Below, in pieces: positions 1 through 6,232 of a DNA stretch of 9,908 nucleotides. The notes beneath the pieces were generated by a model. That model was not told the origin of the DNA. It saw only the letters and a program-made list of their open reading frames with translations, and did no database searches. The position numbers were made by a program, and so were the translations under genes. The stretch is from Bacteroidales bacterium (lineage in GTDB: Bacteria > Bacteroidota > Bacteroidia > Bacteroidales > UBA4181). Position 1 is the stretch's first letter. The number at the start of each line of letters is the position of its first letter. Location: assembly GCA_031259205.1 (NCBI GenBank), contig JAIRLS010000069.1, positions 1 through 9,908 on the forward strand. The letters are read 5' to 3'.

Positions 1-233
1 AAGTCGCGGAACTGCCCGATAATTTGAGGGATATAATACGGTTTTGAAGAAACGGTCAGATTGCCTGCGGACGGTGGAATTTGTCCCGCGATGATTTTCA
101 GCAAAGTAGATTTGCCGACACCGTTATTGCCGATTACGGCAACTTTTTCTTTGTGATTAACCGTCAGATTGATACGGTCGAACAATAATGTTCTATCTGG
201 ATGTATATAGCTGATATTTTGTAAAATAAACAT
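1..233 (-). CDS. ABC-F family ATP-binding protein, N-terminal part only
   Basis: The reverse strand from 233 to the window edge gives 77 residues with no stop, beginning MFILQNISYIHPDRTLLFD. The Walker A motif GNNGVGKST lies at residues 35-43, and a Q-loop glutamine is at residue 70 (YYIPQ). The early start, the absence of a membrane segment before the Walker A, and the GNNGVGKST form fit the ABC-F group of soluble twin-ATPase proteins. Those act on ribosomes (translation factors or antibiotic ribosome protection) and do not transport. The second ATPase domain and the inter-domain linker that would separate a housekeeping from a resistance type lie outside the window. ATG at 231-233 is the first start after upstream in-frame AT-rich sequence. 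No convincing promoter was found for it. Confidence 0.85.
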   Translation of the reverse strand, partial: MFILQNISYIHPDRTLLFDRINLTVNHKEKVAVIGNNGVGKSTLLKIIAGQIPPSAGNLTVSSKPYYIPQIIGQFRD

Positions 234-368
234 GATTTCTTTCTTAAAAATGAATACAAATAATAAAGATATTACGAAACAAGTCCGCAATGACAGGTGG
301 CTGTTTTTTTGAAAGAAATTACATTTTACATTTTGTAATAGATTTTTCAGGGGCAAAATTACATGAAA

Positions 369-397
369 ATTCCGTGATTTCCAAGTACGCACGGAAT
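369..397. repeat. 8-base perfect inverted repeat (hairpin or operator)
   Basis: ATTCCGTG at 369-376 and CACGGAAT at 390-397 are exact reverse complements around a 13-base loop. A run of seven T (406-412) follows on the plus strand after eight bases, but no plus-strand gene precedes it. On the minus strand the stem runs into TTTTC. It could be a terminator, an operator, or a leader hairpin for the ABC-F gene about 140 bases away. Confidence 0.45.
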
Positions 398-494
398 GAA
401 AAACGTTTTTTTACAGAGGGAAGGTAGAACTTTACCTGATAAAAAAAACAGATATATAAATATCCTTGTTTACAGAGTGGGGACTAACTCACCG

Positions 495-517
495 GCACCT
501 CAAAAAAAGATTTAGCC
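495..517. repeat. A-rich snapback repeat, copy 1
   Basis: The 23-base unit begins GCACCTCAAAAAAAG and matches the unit at 559-581 at 20 of 23 positions. With the bases that follow it forms an AAAAAAAG/CTTTTTTT hairpin. Confidence 0.45.
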
Positions 518-558
518 GCTTTTTTTCTAATTGACAAATGTACTCAAAAAAATCAATA

Positions 559-581
559 GCACTTCAAAAAAAGAATTAACC
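559..581. repeat. A-rich snapback repeat, copy 2
   Basis: The 23-base unit begins GCACTTCAAAAAAAG and differs from copy 1 at three positions. It lies 64 bases downstream of copy 1. It can pair AAAAAG with the CTTTTT that follows. Its role is unknown. Confidence 0.45.
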
Positions 582-619
582 TTTTTCTTACATCGAACTC
601 AGGTTAATAAAAAAATGAT

Positions 620-627
620 TACTTTTG
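620..627 (+). promoter_or_regulatory. -7 element for tRNA-Val
   Basis: TACTTTTG matches the Bacteroidota primary sigma consensus TAnnTTTG exactly. It would place the start of transcription near 634, just before the mature tRNA 5' end at 639. No good -33 TTTG is present at the expected distance. Confidence 0.55.
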
Positions 628-638
628 TGCCTGCAAAA

Positions 639-713
639 GGGTTGTTAGCTCAGTTGGTTTAGAGCATTACCTTGACAGGGTAGGGGTCATCGGTTCGAAT
701 CCGCTACAACCCA
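639..713 (+). tRNA. tRNA-Val (anticodon GAC)
   Basis: The 75-base sequence folds as a tRNA. The acceptor stem GGGTTGT/ACAACCC pairs fully (639-645 with 706-712). The D-arm is GCTC...GAGC. The anticodon stem TTACC/GGTAG, with one G-T pair, holds the loop TTGACAG, giving anticodon GAC for valine. The T-arm has the expected TTCGAAT loop, with A713 as discriminator. The CCA end is not encoded, so it must be added after transcription. One oddity is the T-stem, ATCGG against CCGCT, which has a T-C mismatch at the second pair (positions 50/64); the other four pairs are normal. The gene stands alone, with no second tRNA beside it. Confidence 0.95.
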
Positions 714-721
714 CATCAATA

Positions 722-757
722 GCGCCTCCGTAAGACAGGAAGCGCCAACCGTTTTTT
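722..757 (+). terminator. Possible terminator after tRNA-Val
   Basis: GCGCCTCC at 722-729 pairs with GGAAGCGC at 738-745, with one C-A mismatch. Six T follow at 752-757. The T run begins six bases after the stem, so this is a weak match to an intrinsic terminator. A second hairpin, AAGTCC/GGGCTT at 759-776 followed by TT, is an alternative. Confidence 0.3.
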
Positions 758-868
758 CAAGTCCTTGACAGGGCTTTTGGATAGAGGGGAAAAAGCGGGA
801 AACAAAAACCGTTTGGAACAGTCCGCTGCCAATAACGCCTCAATAAAAGAATGAACCAAAATTATTGT

Positions 869-876
869 TATTTTTG
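869..876 (+). promoter_or_regulatory. -7 element for the GldA-like gene
   Basis: TATTTTTG fits TAnnTTTG exactly. It lies 21 bases before the ATG at 898, giving a short leader of about 15 bases. No -33 TTTG is seen at the usual spacing, so it is a half-promoter match. Confidence 0.45.
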
Positions 877-897
877 CAGCAATAAAAGATTTTCGAT

Positions 898-1812
898 ATG
901 TCAATTACGGTACATGAAGTAACCAAGCAATACGGCAGTCAGTGGGCGGTGAACGGCGTTTCTTTTGAAGTGAAGGAAGGGGAAATAGCCGGATTCATCG
1001 GCCCCAACGGTGCGGGAAAATCCACGATGATGAAAATTATTTGCAGTTATATTTCCGCTACTTCCGGCACTGTCACCGTCAACGGTTATGATGTGCAACG
1101 GCAGTCGAAGGAGGTGCGGCGCCACATCGGTTACCTGCCGGAGCATAATCCGTTGTACGAAGACATGTATGTGAGGGAATATTTGATATTTGTCGCCGGA
1201 CTCTACCGTTTGGGAAAGCTTACCGGCCGGCGGGTAGCCGAAATGATTGAGGCAACAGGTTTAGGCGCGGAACAGCACAAGAAAATCGGCCGGTTGTCCA
1301 AAGGCTACCGGCAGAGGGTAGGGTTGGCGCAAGCGTTGATTCATCATCCCTCAGTGCTGATTTTGGACGAACCGACAACAGGCTTGGATCCTAATCAAAT
1401 CATCGAAATCCGTAACCTGATCTTGGAAATGGGAAAATCCAAAACGGTTTTGCTTTCCACTCATATCATGCAGGAAGTGGAAGCCATTTGCCGGAAGACC
1501 GTCATTATCGACAAAGGCGTCATTGTTGCCGACGCCGCAGTGGGGGACATGCAGCGGAAAAGCGAATCGGGCGGTTGCACGGTGATTGTGGAGTTCAGCG
1601 CACCACTCCATCCCTCCGACTTTTCCCAAATGGAAAACATCGGACAGTTGCACCCGCTGGAAGAAAATAAATGGCTTATTCAAAGTAAAAAAGGAGATAT
1701 CCGCGAAGACCTTTTCCGGTTTGCTGTTGACCGGCAATTGGCCATACTGGAATTACAGTTGCAGGAAAAATCGCTGGAAGAAATATTCCACGAACTGACT
1801 TCCCGGAAATAA
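898..1812 (+). CDS. ABC transporter ATP-binding protein, GldA-like
   Basis: This 304-residue protein is a single ABC ATPase domain plus a C-terminal extension of about 90 residues. Walker A is GPNGAGKST (35-43), the signature is LSKGYRQR (133-140), Walker B is VLILDEP (153-159), and the switch histidine is H189. The Q-loop region reads IGYLPEHNPLY with glutamate in place of glutamine, as is usual for ABC-2 exporters. The stretch YLPEHNPLYEDMYVREYL is typical of the GldA family. In gliding Flavobacteria GldA works with permeases GldF and GldG. Non-gliding Bacteroidales also carry GldA-like ATPases of unclear role. Here no permease gene is adjacent: a tRNA lies upstream and an opposing oxidoreductase downstream. 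It would sit on the inner face of the cytoplasmic membrane if it finds a partner. The family call is secure; the gliding function is not supported. Confidence 0.9.
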   Translation: MSITVHEVTKQYGSQWAVNGVSFEVKEGEIAGFIGPNGAGKSTMMKIICSYISATSGTVTVNGYDVQRQSKEVRRHIGYLPEHNPLYEDMYVREYLIFVAGLYRLGKLTGRRVAEMIEATGLGAEQHKKIGRLSKGYRQRVGLAQALIHHPSVLILDEPTTGLDPNQIIEIRNLILEMGKSKTVLLSTHIMQEVEAICRKTVIIDKGVIVADAAVGDMQRKSESGGCTVIVEFSAPLHPSDFSQMENIGQLHPLEENKWLIQSKKGDIREDLFRFAVDRQLAILELQLQEKSLEEIFHELTSRK

Positions 1813-1862
1813 CGACGGTTATGCTTTCCGGAGGATTTCAGGGCAATGTTCTTACCGTTTGT

Positions 1863-3242
1863 TTACCGGCCTTTTGCCGTTTCCAGCGCTTTGGCGGTTG
1901 TGTAATATTTGGCGATCATATTGGGTACTTCCCATTCGGGTAATTTTCCGGCAGTCAGGTATTGCAGGAAATGTTCCATTACCTGTCCGAAATGCGCTTC
2001 GTGTCCGTTATGATATTTTTCGGGAACCAACACTTCCCAGCCGGCATTGTTTTTCTTCAGTTCGATACCCGGATATTTGCTTTGCACCTTGACCAGATAG
2101 TTGTTCAGGGCGCTTTCAAAGGCGGGTGTTTCGTCTACCGGTTCGATGTACAGCGTCGGCTTATATCCCTGGTCGGCGCCTTGGCGGATCGTCAAACGTG
2201 CATGGGAGCCGCGCATGACGGAATAGTGCGTATCGCCGGTTCCTTCCGGAGCGGCATAATTCCAAACGACCACTATTTTAGCGTGTTTCCCTTTCAATCG
2301 ATAATTGATTTCGCCGTTGGAATAAACATGGAGCGTATCCTGATGAACGTCTTTGAGCAGATAATCCGGAAAAACGGACAAGCCGGTCACCTGCCGGAAC
2401 TGTTCGAGACTGATTTTGGTTGCCCAGCGTTTGGCCGACAAAATTTCAACATCCCTTGTATAGTCAAGTACTGCTTCCGGAAAACATTCCCATTGTACCA
2501 AATCTACCAGGTGAGTGGTGACGTCCACAATACCTTCGCCCTGTTGTTCTACGTCGAAGAACCATGCGGGACGCTTCAACGCCGCTCCCGATACGAATTT
2601 TGCAAAATGATGCACGCTTTCTTTTGTAACGGAAGGGGTTTCGAGTGTCCCGTCTTCCAGCGTTCCGAATACTTCCGGCGAAAGTGAAAATTCTTTTTGC
2701 AGTTGGGTGGTAATTTCAAACCGTTCGGTCATGATGTCGTACAGCAGGATGCCTTTTTGCTCTGCCGAAGCGAAGGCCTGTTTCAACAGTTCGAAGTTTT
2801 TCATGTCAATTGCCATCGGTTTATCGGCCAACACGTGGATGCCCGCATCCAGCGTCCTTTTGATGTATTCCGTTTTCTTGCCGTTGTTTCCTGCCGTAAC
2901 CATTACGTTGCCTTTTTTTTCGGCAATCATTTTTTCAAGGAAATCGGCGCCTTCATAAACAATCTCGTTCCATGACGCAGGATCTTCCTGTCTCCGGTTG
3001 TACGTTTCTATCCTTGCCAGATGGCTGTTCAAATCTTCTCCGGCGGGCGCATAGACGAATACGTCGGGATGAACTTGCGGGTACATGCTTTTTTGTACTA
3101 ATGCGGCATGGAAATGCCCCGGATCGAGCGTTATCAGTTTTACTTCTCCATCCGCTCCCGTAAACTGCGATTTTTTATCGGCGGTACATGTTACTGCCAA
3201 AGCTATGATGATTACTGCCGGCATTGTTTTATAAATAGACAT
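1863..3242 (-). CDS. Gfo/Idh/MocA-type oxidoreductase, exported or lipoprotein
   Basis: This 459-residue protein begins with a hydrophobic signal segment (about residues 7-18) ending AVTC with cysteine 19. That could be a lipobox, although threonine just before the cysteine is not the usual residue. Residues about 33-180 look like the NAD(P)-binding half. The motif ADKPMAID (139-146) matches the family's EKP position with aspartate in place of glutamate. GEGIVDVTTHLVDLVQW (235-251) supplies the conserved aspartate and histidine region. The long C-terminal part resembles the 'putative oxidoreductase C-terminal' domain seen in Bacteroidetes sugar-related enzymes. The substrate is unknown; a periplasmic sugar or sugar derivative is the likely guess. 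It starts 27 bases after purC on the same strand, so it may be co-transcribed with purC. It ends 50 bases from the opposing GldA-like gene, and I see no clear terminator between them. Confidence 0.85.
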   Translation of the reverse strand: MSIYKTMPAVIIIALAVTCTADKKSQFTGADGEVKLITLDPGHFHAALVQKSMYPQVHPDVFVYAPAGEDLNSHLARIETYNRRQEDPASWNEIVYEGADFLEKMIAEKKGNVMVTAGNNGKKTEYIKRTLDAGIHVLADKPMAIDMKNFELLKQAFASAEQKGILLYDIMTERFEITTQLQKEFSLSPEVFGTLEDGTLETPSVTKESVHHFAKFVSGAALKRPAWFFDVEQQGEGIVDVTTHLVDLVQWECFPEAVLDYTRDVEILSAKRWATKISLEQFRQVTGLSVFPDYLLKDVHQDTLHVYSNGEINYRLKGKHAKIVVVWNYAAPEGTGDTHYSVMRGSHARLTIRQGADQGYKPTLYIEPVDETPAFESALNNYLVKVQSKYPGIELKKNNAGWEVLVPEKYHNGHEAHFGQVMEHFLQYLTAGKLPEWEVPNMIAKYYTTAKALETAKGR

Positions 3243-3269
3243 TGTTTTGTGATTAAACAGGTTGATAAA

Positions 3270-4217
3270 TTATATTAGATTTTTCAGACAATTATTTACA
3301 TTTTTTTCGATACGTTCCTGCAATTCGTGTGTATCGGCGCACCGGAATGAAGTTCCTGTAATGTTTTCATACAATTCGATGTAGCGTTCGGAAACGCTGT
3401 TTACGTAGTCGTCCGTCATTTCGGGTACCTGCCTGCCTGCCTGCCCCTGGAATCCGTTTTCTATAAGCCATTGACGGACAAACTCCTTAGAAAGCTGTTT
3501 TTGGGGTTCGCCTTTGGCTAATCGTTCTTCGTAACCGGCGGCATAGAAATAGCGCGACGAATCGGGCGTGTGAATCTCGTCTATCAAATAGATTTTTCCG
3601 TCTTTCTTGCCAAATTCGTATTTGGTATCGACCAGTATGAGGCCTTTCTCGGCAGCCATTCGGGTGCCGCGTGCAAACAGCGCCTTCGTGTATTCCTCCA
3701 GCCGGATATAATCGGCTTCGGACGCCAACTCCTGACTGATAATTTCTTCGCGCGAGATATCCGCGTCATGTCCTTCGTCGGCTTTGGTGGTAGGGGTGAT
3801 GATGGGGGAAGGGAAGGGCTGGTTCTCTTTCATACCGTCGGGCAGGGACAGGCCGCACAACGTCCGTTTGCCGGCCCGGTACTCGCGCCACGCATGACCG
3901 GCGAGGTATCCCCGGATCACCATTTCCACCTTGAATGGCCGGCATTTGTAGCCAACGGTCGCCATCGGATCGGGCGATGTGATTTTCCAGTTGGGGACGA
4001 TGTCGGCAGTGGCGTCCAGAAATTTGGCGGCAATCTGATTCAACACCTGCCCCTTGTAGGGAATACCGCGCGGAAGCACCACGTCAAAGGCGGAAATCCG
4101 GTCGGTTGCTACCATTACCAGATAACGTCCGTCAATATCATACACATCCCTTACTTTGCCCACATAGCGGCTTCTCTGTAAAGGAAAACGATAATCGGTT
4201 TTTATCAACGCATTCAT
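3270..4217 (-). CDS. purC: Phosphoribosylaminoimidazole-succinocarboxamide synthase
   Basis: This is a 315-residue SAICAR synthetase, which joins CAIR and aspartate with ATP in de novo purine synthesis in the cytoplasm. Family motifs are in order: GKVRDVY (20-26), the ATP-binding glycine and arginine region; DRISAFD (39-45); VIRGYLAGHAW (100-110); TPTTKADEGHD (141-151); DTKYEFG (197-203); and DEIHTPDSSRY (213-223). The length fits the longer, yeast-like and Bacteroidetes form, against about 240 residues in E. coli. ATG at 4215-4217 gives the expected N-terminus. A four-unit CCTG run at 3428-3443 lies within the coding sequence for the QAGRQ segment. It is transcribed away from the long divergent spacer and may lead an operon with the downstream oxidoreductase. 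Confidence 0.97.
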   Translation of the reverse strand: MNALIKTDYRFPLQRSRYVGKVRDVYDIDGRYLVMVATDRISAFDVVLPRGIPYKGQVLNQIAAKFLDATADIVPNWKITSPDPMATVGYKCRPFKVEMVIRGYLAGHAWREYRAGKRTLCGLSLPDGMKENQPFPSPIITPTTKADEGHDADISREEIISQELASEADYIRLEEYTKALFARGTRMAAEKGLILVDTKYEFGKKDGKIYLIDEIHTPDSSRYFYAAGYEERLAKGEPQKQLSKEFVRQWLIENGFQGQAGRQVPEMTDDYVNSVSERYIELYENITGTSFRCADTHELQERIEKNVNNCLKNLI

Positions 4218-4309
4218 CTTTTTCGAATATGGCCGTCTTTTCGGCTACTTCTTAACGTATAGTACATTAAGTGTGATTTTATTGAGATTATAACAGAAGC
4301 AAAGGAAAC

Positions 4310-4337
4310 AAAAAATTTTGATAAAATCAAATTTTTT
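4310..4337. repeat. A/T-rich inverted repeat
   Basis: AAAAAATTTTGAT at 4310-4322 pairs with ATCAAATTTTTT at 4326-4337 around a three-base loop, with one bulged T. The stem is 12 pairs, ten of them A-T. It lies about 95 bases upstream of purC and could be a binding site or a weak bidirectional terminator. Confidence 0.4.
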
Positions 4338-4472
4338 CTCAGAGATACGTTTGACCGTGTCTGTTCTCAATTTGAACGGTCGCACAGGGAACGGGATAGG
4401 GGATCGTGTATTTGAACGGGGTTTACCAAAGTAAGATATTAATATTAAGTAATTTAATGCCTCAAACCCTTA

Positions 4473-4487
4473 TTTTGTAGCAACTAA
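4473..4487. repeat. 15-base direct repeat, copy 1
   Basis: TTTTGTAGCAACTAA recurs exactly at 4541-4555, 68 bases further on. The preceding bases (TTA) make it resemble a TAnnTTTG box with one T missing. Confidence 0.6.
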
Positions 4488-4540
4488 ATAATTGAATTTA
4501 TATCATATAAATATATGTTAATAAATATATTATAATTAAT

Positions 4541-4555
4541 TTTTGTAGCAACTAA
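4541..4555. repeat. 15-base direct repeat, copy 2
   Basis: This is an exact copy of TTTTGTAGCAACTAA at 4473-4487. Here the preceding TAAT gives a TAnnTTTG-like box with one extra T. Both copies are followed by a T/A-only stretch. Confidence 0.6.
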
Positions 4556-4737
4556 TAAATCGTGAGTGTATCTGTCTGAAAACAAGTAAAAAACGAAAAT
4601 GCGATTTAAAATTTTTATCTATATTATTGAATATAAGCGATATTTAAAAGCAAAATTCGTTTTAAAAGAAAGTGTAGCCTTCTGCTCCCATGTTCGTTAT
4701 TCCATGATGCAACATTTTTTCAGGTATTCCCTCCGTA

Positions 4738-4753
4738 CATCCTTTGCAGGATG
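4738..4753. promoter_or_regulatory. Inverted repeat over the -33 element, possible operator
   Basis: CATCCT (4738-4743) and AGGATG (4748-4753) are exact reverse complements around TTGC. The dyad covers the TTTG -33 element of the aminopeptidase promoter, where a bound regulator would block RNA polymerase. That it is an operator is inference. Confidence 0.4.
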
Positions 4754-4773
4754 AATAAAAATGTATATCTTTG
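4743..4773 (+). promoter_or_regulatory. Full Bacteroides-type promoter for the pepA-like/pdxA unit
   Basis: TTTG at 4743-4746, a 19-base spacer, and TATCTTTG at 4766-4773 match the Bacteroidota primary sigma consensus at all fixed positions. Transcription would start near 4780. That is downstream of the ATG at 4751, so this promoter argues for the in-frame ATG at 4790 as the true start of the aminopeptidase. Confidence 0.75.
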
Positions 4774-4789
4774 TCGCAAATATGAAGAA

Positions 4790-6232
4790 ATGGTTTGTTT
4801 GGAAAGAAAAAATCGGCCGGTAACAGGCGATAGAATTTTGTTGGCAGAGCCGTCGTGTTATTTTGAGCATTACGGGCTGACAGGGCAAGAGGCGGATTAT
4901 GTCCGGCAGCAGGTAGCTTACAAAGCGAGGCAGATAGCTGTCCGCCGGGGCAAGGAGTGGGTGTTTGTGCAGATAGTAGACGTCCATGCGCCGGAACAGG
5001 TGGAAATGGAAAACTTGCGTTGCGGCGCTGCGGTCATTTACGGAATGATTCGGCAGCAGCGTATCCGCGAGATCGCCATTATCAATGCCGCAGGTCGTGA
5101 AGTGTGGCCTTTCGCCTTTGCCGAAGGTTTGGTGCTGACAAATTACCGGTTTCTGAAATATGTCGGGGAAAAGACGGAGGAACAGCAATATTCCCTGCAA
5201 AAGGTGGCGCTGACGGAGGCGCCTCTTCAAAAGGTCGATGAAATGAGCCATGTGCTGGAGGCGGTGTACAAGGCGAGAGATCTTGTCAACGAGCCGGCTT
5301 GCGTGATGACGGCGGTTCGTCTGGCAGCCGAGATTCAAGAGATGGCAGCGGGAACAGACTTGAAAGTGCAGGTGCTGAACAAAACCGACATTGAGGCGCT
5401 TCAAATGGGAGGTCTTCTGGCGGTCAACAGAGGAAGCGTGGAAGCGCCCTCTTTTACGATTCTTGAATGGCGCCCGGAGAACGCCCGCAACCAAGCGCCG
5501 GTAGTGCTGGCAGGCAAAGGGCTGGTATATGACACCGGCGGCCACAGCCTCAAACCGACTGCCGACAGCATGGACTGCATGAAATGCGACATGGCCGGAG
5601 GAGCAGCCGTTGCCGCTACGCTTTGCGCCGTTGCCAAAGCCAAGATTCCCGTTTATGCGGTCGGATTGATTCCGTCAACGGACAACCGTTTAAGCCCAAG
5701 CGCCTATTCGCCGGGGGACATCATTATGATGAGCAACGGAACGACGGTAGAAGTGTTGAATACCGATGCGGAAGGACGGCTGATTCTGGCAGACGCCCTG
5801 ATCTTCGCCGGAAAATACAACCCCGAACTGCTGATCGACGTCGCCACATTGACCGGCGCCGCACATCGCGCGATCGGCGAAAGAGCCATCGTGGGCATGG
5901 GCAATGCACAACGGGAAGACATGGAAATGCTCATAGAATGTGGCTATACGGTCTTCGAAAGAATCGCCGAATTTCCGTTTTGGAACGACTACGCCGAATC
6001 ATTGAAATCGGAGATCGCCGATCTCAAAAACATAGGCGGAGAATTGGCGGGCGCCATCACTGCCGGCAAATTTCTGGAACACTTTGCCCCCTGTCCTTAC
6101 ATCCATCTGGACATTGCAGGACCGGCCTACCTGAAAAAAGCCGATAAATACCGTCCTGCAGGCGGAACGGGAGTAGGCGTCAGATTATTGTTCGAATTTC
6201 TGAAAACGTATTCATCAAGCTATCATCGATGA
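4790..6232 (+). CDS. M17 family leucyl aminopeptidase
   Basis: The call is a cytosolic metallo-aminopeptidase of family M17 that removes N-terminal residues from peptides. From the ATG at 4790 it has 480 residues. The two-metal site is complete: in AGKGLVYDTGGHSLKP, K243 and D248 are metal ligands and K255 is catalytic; D267 lies in MKCDMAGG; and NTDAEGRL (324-331) gives D326, E328 and catalytic R330. The N-terminal 150 residues are the poorly conserved M17 regulatory domain. An in-frame ATG at 4751 would add 13 residues but lies upstream of the predicted transcription start, so 4790 is preferred. Its stop overlaps the pdxA start by ATGA, which suggests translational coupling. The histidine in TGGHS, where other M17 enzymes have a hydrophobic residue, is a small departure. 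Confidence 0.9.
   Translation: MVCLERKNRPVTGDRILLAEPSCYFEHYGLTGQEADYVRQQVAYKARQIAVRRGKEWVFVQIVDVHAPEQVEMENLRCGAAVIYGMIRQQRIREIAIINAAGREVWPFAFAEGLVLTNYRFLKYVGEKTEEQQYSLQKVALTEAPLQKVDEMSHVLEAVYKARDLVNEPACVMTAVRLAAEIQEMAAGTDLKVQVLNKTDIEALQMGGLLAVNRGSVEAPSFTILEWRPENARNQAPVVLAGKGLVYDTGGHSLKPTADSMDCMKCDMAGGAAVAATLCAVAKAKIPVYAVGLIPSTDNRLSPSAYSPGDIIMMSNGTTVEVLNTDAEGRLILADALIFAGKYNPELLIDVATLTGAAHRAIGERAIVGMGNAQREDMEMLIECGYTVFERIAEFPFWNDYAESLKSEIADLKNIGGELAGAITAGKFLEHFAPCPYIHLDIAGPAYLKKADKYRPAGGTGVGVRLLFEFLKTYSSSYHR

Larger units (their letters stand above)
234..638. other. AT-rich spacer between the ABC-F gene and tRNA-Val
   Basis: No convincing gene is visible in these 405 bases. They hold small dyads: ATTACA/TGTAAT around 319-341, an 8-base perfect inverted repeat at 369-397, AGGTA/TACCT around 422-438, and two related A-rich snapback units at 495-517 and 559-581. 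The probable tRNA promoter lies at the right end. The left part would be the leader of the minus-strand ABC-F gene, so some dyads could act in that transcript; this is inference. Confidence 0.6.
4218..4789. other. AT-rich divergent spacer between purC and the aminopeptidase
   Basis: These 572 bases contain no credible gene; the long frame on the minus strand that enters it is antisense to the peptidase. They hold a GCCG/CGGC dyad at 4232-4245, a 12-base A/T-rich inverted repeat at 4310-4337, a GACCGT/ACGGTC dyad around 4350-4381, a pair of 15-base direct repeats at 4473 and 4541, and the aminopeptidase promoter at 4743-4773. No clear purC promoter was found on the minus strand. Confidence 0.6.

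Noticed and set aside
722..776. Integration attachment site at the tRNA 3' end
   Set aside because: No copy of the tRNA 3' end is found nearby and no integrase gene is in the window; only an anticodon-arm 11-mer recurs.
716..904. 62-codon minus-strand frame between the tRNA and the GldA-like gene
   Set aside because: It starts inside the opposing gene's first codons, lacks a promoter, and ends at the tRNA; the sequence is basic and not protein-family-like.
1813..1862. Bidirectional terminator between the convergent GldA-like and oxidoreductase genes
   Set aside because: No stem with a following T run could be found in these 50 bases on either strand.
1962..2687. Open frame of 241 codons on the plus strand
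   Set aside because: It is antisense to the oxidoreductase, which has clear family motifs; the composition is rich in F, C and H and no domain is visible.
4218..4300. Purine-type riboswitch or promoter before purC
   Set aside because: Only a 4-pair GCCG/CGGC dyad and a weak TACGTTAA box are seen; no known riboswitch core could be recognised.
4697..5545. Long open frame of 282 codons on the minus strand
   Set aside because: It is antisense to the M17 aminopeptidase, has no family motif, is rich in H, R, C and L as expected of a shadow frame, and has no promoter.
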